From an uncultured Bacilli bacterium (GTDB taxonomy: Bacteria; Bacillota_I; Bacilli_A; RF39; UBA660), in contig CAKOLW010000017.1 in NCBI GenBank assembly GCA_934096405.1, forward strand, positions 1 to 26,613: a stretch of 26,613 nt of DNA, read 5' to 3'. The notes under the pieces were generated by a model, which worked only from the letters and a program-made list of their open reading frames with translations, was not told the origin of the DNA and did no database searches. Positions 23,010 to 26,613 of the stretch are shown here, piece after piece (position 1 is the first letter of the stretch; each line of letters opens with the position of its first letter). A program made the position numbers and the translations under genes.

Positions 23010-24017
23010 TTAGTTTTTGATATTCATCCAATATTCCATAGTTCTTAACATTTGACTAGTGTAACCCCATTCATTATCGTACCATGCTGATACTTTAATC
23101 ATTGAATAGTCATTCATATCTAGTACTTTTGTCAAAAGTGAATCAACTACTGCACCTTCTATACATCCAATAATATCACTACTTACTAATGGTGCATTTA
23201 CTATTTTAATTGTTTCATTTTGATTAGTTTTGAACATTTTATTTATTTCATCAATTGTAGGATTTTTTTCTACTAGAACATTTAAATCTATTAGTGAACC
23301 ATCACCTACTGGTACACGATATGCTACTCCATCAAGTTTACCATTTAATTCGGGTATAACTTTACCGATTTGTGATGCCGCGCCTGTTGAAGTTGGTACT
23401 ATGTTTAAACTAGCAGCTCTGCCTCTTCTACTTTCTATACCCTTTTTATGAGTTATATCGAGTGTTTCTTGGTCGTTTGTCATTGCATGAACTGTAGACA
23501 TGAACCCACTTATTACATGGTAATTATCATTTAATAATTTTAATACCGGTCCTAGACAATTTGTTGTACAAGAAGCAGCACTTATAATTGTATCTTCACT
23601 ATTCAAAACACTTTCATTTACTCCATAAACTACTGTTTTCGTGTCATCTTTTGAAGGTGCGCTTATGATTACTTTTTTTGCTCCTGCGTTTATATGTGCT
23701 TGAGATTTTTCACTAGATGTGAATACCCCAGTACATTCTAAAACAACATCAATATCTAGTTCTTTCCAAGGTAAATTGTTTGGATCACTTTCTTTAAATA
23801 TTTTAATTTCTTCATCTTTAACTATTATACTATCATTATCATATGTAACTTTTTCTTTATTTGTTCTATGAACTGAATCATACTTATATAGATATGCTAG
23901 TGTAAGTGGATCTGATAAATCATTAATTGCGACTACTTTTACATTATCTAATTCACTCATTTGTCTTAGTGCACATCTTCCTATTCTCCCAAAACCATTA
24001 ATTGCTACTCTTATCAT
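23010..24017 (-). CDS. gap: Glyceraldehyde-3-phosphate dehydrogenase, type I
   Basis: Oxidises glyceraldehyde 3-phosphate to 1,3-bisphosphoglycerate with NAD. The 335 residues have the Rossmann start VAINGFGRIGR, the catalytic Cys150 in SAASCTTNCLGP, the His region MSTVHAMTNDQ, RVPVGDGSLIDL and SWYDNEWGYTSQM at the C-terminus. Length is normal. The ATG at 24017 follows GGAGGAAAAG, 12 bases after the kinase-like gene stop, so the two are probably one transcript. Confidence 0.97.
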   Translation of the reverse strand: MIRVAINGFGRIGRCALRQMSELDNVKVVAINDLSDPLTLAYLYKYDSVHRTNKEKVTYDNDSIIVKDEEIKIFKESDPNNLPWKELDIDVVLECTGVFTSSEKSQAHINAGAKKVIISAPSKDDTKTVVYGVNESVLNSEDTIISAASCTTNCLGPVLKLLNDNYHVISGFMSTVHAMTNDQETLDITHKKGIESRRGRAASLNIVPTSTGAASQIGKVIPELNGKLDGVAYRVPVGDGSLIDLNVLVEKNPTIDEINKMFKTNQNETIKIVNAPLVSSDIIGCIEGAVVDSLLTKVLDMNDYSMIKVSAWYDNEWGYTSQMLRTMEYWMNIKN

Positions 24018-24029
24018 TTACTTTTCCTC

Positions 24030-25679
24030 CTATTCAAAATAACTTCCACCAACAAATTCTCTTAATAGTGCTGTTGTTGGTAATACACTTTCTGGTATAT
24101 CTAAGAAGTATTTTAAGAAATTTATTATTCTTATTGCTTCTATATAATATTCACTTTTGTAGTCTATTCCTTGTAAGATTGGTATTGCATATGTTTTAAG
24201 TATTCCTAACTCATATATTAGAGCAGTATTTAAAACGACATCTGCTTCTTTTTGATAAGGAAATATATATTTTTCTTCACTTGCTCTTACAAGTGGCCAA
24301 TTTTTTAAGGTTGCTTCTCCGTCATATCCTCTTGTTCTATAATCTCTTACTAGTCTTCTTATAAGTCTAATGTCCACAGTTGATACATGATTATGTCTGT
24401 CTAAATCAAGTGGAGTAAATGGACTTATATATATTTTGTACTTATTTTTTCTATGTATACTTTTAGTTAATTCTTCATTTAAAGTATGTATACCTTCAAT
24501 TATAATTAAGTCTCTATTTTCTATAGATATTTCTTTATTTTTAAATTCTTTTTCTCCAGTGATAAAGTTATATGTTGGTATTTTTACTTTTTCATTATTT
24601 AATAGTTTAGTTATTTGTTCATTAAATAGTTCTGTATCTAATGCTTCTAGTATGTCATATTCGTATTCGCCTTTTTCATTCTTTGGAGTATCTTTTCTAT
24701 CTTTAAAGTAATCATCTGTAGATATTATAAATGGATTTATTCCTTTGTTTTTTAGGTATAAAGATAGTTTTTTACTTGTTGTTGTTTTACCTGATGAAGA
24801 AGGTCCCGCGATTAGTACAAGTTTTATATCATTTATGTTATTTTCTATTTCATTAGCTATTTTATTTAGATCATCATTTTGTTTTATTTCATTTAGTTGA
24901 ATAAATTCTTTTATTTTTCCTTGGATTACTACATTATTTACGTCTGATACGTAGTTAACATTTAGTTTATTTGCCCATGATGAGTATGTAGTAAATACAT
25001 TTAGTACTTTTTCCATATGATTATATTTTGGTATTGAGCCTGTTAGAGTATCTGGGTATTCTAGTATTACAGCTTTATCTTTTGTTAAAGTTAAATCAAA
25101 ATCTTTTAATATTCCTGTACTTATAGGCATTGGACTAAAGAAATAGTTATAGTAATCTAATAGTGAATAAAGAGTTACTACTTCATTAGTCATTTGTTTA
25201 TAATTACTTGATTTTTCTTGTTCATTTATTGAATCGAAATATTTTATAGCTTCTTTTCTACTTGTTGTTATTTTTTCTATTTGTAAGTCTTTTTTTACTA
25301 GTTCATGCATTTTTGTTTTTATTTCTTCTAATACTTTTGTGTTTAGTTCCATATCAATTGTTGTATATATTCCTTTGTCTAAACTATGTTTAAGTCTTAC
25401 ATCAGTGGATGCACCATATAATTCTTTTATAGCAGTTATGTATAAAAACTTTAAACCATTTATGTATATTTTTGAACCTTGTCTATCATTAGTAGTAATT
25501 AGTTTTATAGTAGTGTCTTCTTTAAGTTTATAATTTAATTCTACTATTTCATTGTTTATTATACCTGCGATTATGTTTTTAGGAGCATCTATTTTTTTTA
25601 ATAGTTCTTCTAAAGTACCGCCTTCTTTAAATAATACTTTATCATAACCAGTTACATCAATTATTATGTTGTCTTTCAT
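24030..25679 (-). CDS. TGS-domain uridine kinase-like nucleoside kinase
   Basis: The 549 residues join an N-terminal TGS domain (about 1-65) and a threonyl-tRNA-synthetase-like second additional domain (about 66-230) to a C-terminal uridine kinase/PRK P-loop domain. The Walker A motif is AGPSSSGKTT (about 291-300), followed by STDDYFKDR, IIEGIHTLN and RLIRRLVRDYRTRGY. This fusion is widespread in Firmicutes and is labelled nucleoside kinase; its substrate is not certain. The ATG at 25679 follows AGAGGTG. It precedes gap on one transcript. Confidence 0.9.
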   Translation of the reverse strand: MKDNIIIDVTGYDKVLFKEGGTLEELLKKIDAPKNIIAGIINNEIVELNYKLKEDTTIKLITTNDRQGSKIYINGLKFLYITAIKELYGASTDVRLKHSLDKGIYTTIDMELNTKVLEEIKTKMHELVKKDLQIEKITTSRKEAIKYFDSINEQEKSSNYKQMTNEVVTLYSLLDYYNYFFSPMPISTGILKDFDLTLTKDKAVILEYPDTLTGSIPKYNHMEKVLNVFTTYSSWANKLNVNYVSDVNNVVIQGKIKEFIQLNEIKQNDDLNKIANEIENNINDIKLVLIAGPSSSGKTTTSKKLSLYLKNKGINPFIISTDDYFKDRKDTPKNEKGEYEYDILEALDTELFNEQITKLLNNEKVKIPTYNFITGEKEFKNKEISIENRDLIIIEGIHTLNEELTKSIHRKNKYKIYISPFTPLDLDRHNHVSTVDIRLIRRLVRDYRTRGYDGEATLKNWPLVRASEEKYIFPYQKEADVVLNTALIYELGILKTYAIPILQGIDYKSEYYIEAIRIINFLKYFLDIPESVLPTTALLREFVGGSYFE

Positions 25680-25703
25680 ATAACACCTCTTTATTCTAAG
25701 TAT

Positions 25704-25732
25704 ATTTTATCATAGAAATTTTATTTATACAA
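25704..25732 (-). promoter_or_regulatory. Promoter of the kinase-gap unit
   Basis: TTGTAT (25727-25732) and TAAAAT (25704-25709) are 17 bases apart on the minus strand, ~25 bases before the start codon. Between this and 25945 (about 210 bases) I see no gene, only AT-rich DNA with an inverted repeat TTAATATT/AATATTAA (25793-25814). Confidence 0.6.
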
Positions 25733-25870
25733 TTTAAGTGTATAAAATTTTAATGTGATAGAAAGAATGTACATAAATTAATGTTATATTGTTTAATATT
25801 AAAAAAAATATTAAGATAAAAGTTTTTAGCTTGTTGAAATCTTTTTTTGCTGTATTAGGATTGCTTAATT

Positions 25871-25947
25871 ACTTATTATATAATAAGTGTGCAACCGTAA
25901 TAAATTGGGGAAAACATAAAAAAATTACTCTATGACGTAATAAGTTG
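25871..25947. repeat. Palindrome and repeated promoter-like boxes upstream of the ATPase gene
   Basis: ACTTATTATATAATAAGT (25871-25888) is an 18-bp perfect palindrome. CGTAATAARTTG occurs twice, at 25896-25907 and 25936-25947, exactly 40 bases apart, and the sequence after each copy is also alike (GGGGAAAACA, GACAAAAACA). The second copy contains most of the -35 box of the ATPase promoter. This could be an operator set or a small tandem duplication. Confidence 0.45.
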
Positions 25948-25973
25948 ACAAAAACAGAATATAGTATTATAAT
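25945..25973 (+). promoter_or_regulatory. Consensus promoter of the ATPase gene
   Basis: A perfect TTGACA (25945-25950) and perfect TATAAT (25968-25973) stand 17 bases apart on the plus strand, the best promoter in the window, 26 bases before the start codon at 26000. Confidence 0.85.
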
Positions 25974-25999
25974 GTATATACAGGAAGGGATGATGATTT

Positions 26000-26613
26000 A
26001 TGATTATTCGTGAAAGATATTTAAAATTAATTAGACCATTTTATGATCAAGAATTAATTAAAGTATTAATTGGTATTAGACGTTCTGGAAAATCAGTTAT
26101 TTTAAGACAAATAATAGATGAGTTAAAAGAAAATGATGTGGATGATAATCACATTATCTATATTAATTTTGAAGATTATGATTATGAAGAATATACTAAT
26201 CCTAAAAAATTAAACAATTATGTTAAAGAAAAAATAATCGATGATAAAAAGTATTATATATTTTTTGATGAAATTCAAAATGTTCTTGAGTGGGAAAAAG
26301 TTGTTAATTCATTAAGAGCAACAAAAAACACATCAATTTTTATAACTGGTTCTAATAGTGATTTATTATCAAGTGATTTAGCAACTCATATAGCAGGAAG
26401 ATATGTAAGTTTTAAAATTACTCCATTTACATTTGATGAGGTTTGTAAATTATTAAATATTACGGATAATAGAGATATTGAAGATGCATTTAATGATTAT
26501 ATTAAATGGGGTGGAATGCCACAAAGATTTATGCAAAAAGATGATACTTCAAGAAAAACATATTTAAATGATATTTATGATTCAATAATAATAAAAGATA
26601 TCGTAAAAAGATT
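26000..26613 (+). CDS. AAA-type ATPase of the AAA_14/DUF4143 family, N-terminal part (cut by window edge)
   Basis: The 204 visible codons start at the ATG at 26000 (MIIRERYLKLIRPF), ten bases after AGGAAGGG. The Walker A motif is GIRRSGKSV, Walker B is YYIFFDEIQN, and FITGSNSDLL and AGRYVSFKITPFTFDE follow, all typical of the AAA_14 proteins that carry a C-terminal DUF4143 domain. That part would lie beyond the window. The family's role is not well known. It is the only plus-strand gene and has its own strong promoter. No stop is reached. Confidence 0.85.
   Translation, partial: MIIRERYLKLIRPFYDQELIKVLIGIRRSGKSVILRQIIDELKENDVDDNHIIYINFEDYDYEEYTNPKKLNNYVKEKIIDDKKYYIFFDEIQNVLEWEKVVNSLRATKNTSIFITGSNSDLLSSDLATHIAGRYVSFKITPFTFDEVCKLLNITDNRDIEDAFNDYIKWGGMPQRFMQKDDTSRKTYLNDIYDSIIIKDIVKR

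Noticed and set aside
1..26613. Mycoplasma genetic code (TGA as Trp)
   Set aside because: map and pgk end in TGA at places where the next gene starts (ATGA overlap for pgk-tpiA), and Trp positions use TGG.
1..26613. CRISPR array, tRNA or rRNA genes, insertion sequences, integrase
   Set aside because: I found no regularly spaced repeats, cloverleaf sequence, transposase motif or terminal inverted repeats on either strand.

Overview
This AT-rich window reads as a chromosome segment of a low-GC Bacillota, most like the uncultured gut lineages near the Mollicutes (RF39 or Erysipelotrichia-like; this placement is inference). Support: the S10-spc operon is in Firmicutes order with secY-adk-map-infA at its end, S14 is the short zinc-binding type, and a clear Spo0A is present. 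TGA is used as a stop (map; the ATGA overlap of pgk and tpiA), so the mycoplasma code 4 is not in use. All genes are on the minus strand except the last one, which is cut by the window edge.

Layout from right to left, the direction of transcription for most genes. 26000-26613 (+): start of an AAA-type ATPase behind a consensus promoter. 25679-23010: a TGS-domain uridine-kinase-like protein, then gap. 22999-22814: a small promoter-to-terminator unit with a 21-codon ORF and a run of eight G. 22787-20535: an accessory cassette that I read as a diversity-generating retroelement (DGR) without its reverse transcriptase. It holds a surface-anchored target gene with a variable repeat (VR) near its 3' end, three stem-loops, an Asn-codon-rich template-like repeat (TR), a 26-bp perfect palindrome, a 56-codon MutS-domain-I-like ORF and a terminator. 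20490-16218: pgk, tpiA, spo0A and gpmI. 16165-11799: two PlsC-like acyltransferase paralogs and a hybrid histidine kinase (HisKA-HATPase-REC-HPt). 11692-1: the S10-spc operon with a good promoter and a structured leader, from rpsJ to the start of infA.

The core genes are translation, secretion (SecY), nucleotide balance (Adk), N-terminal Met removal (Map) and lower glycolysis. The main novelty is the cassette between gap and pgk. VR and TR share a GC-rich frame, and by my hand alignment 21 of 27 substitutions fall at TR adenines. The TR reads as 16 Asn codons in 29. No reverse transcriptase gene is present, and the copies also differ by three codon-sized gaps, so the RT or the exact template probably lies elsewhere in the genome, or the cassette is decaying.
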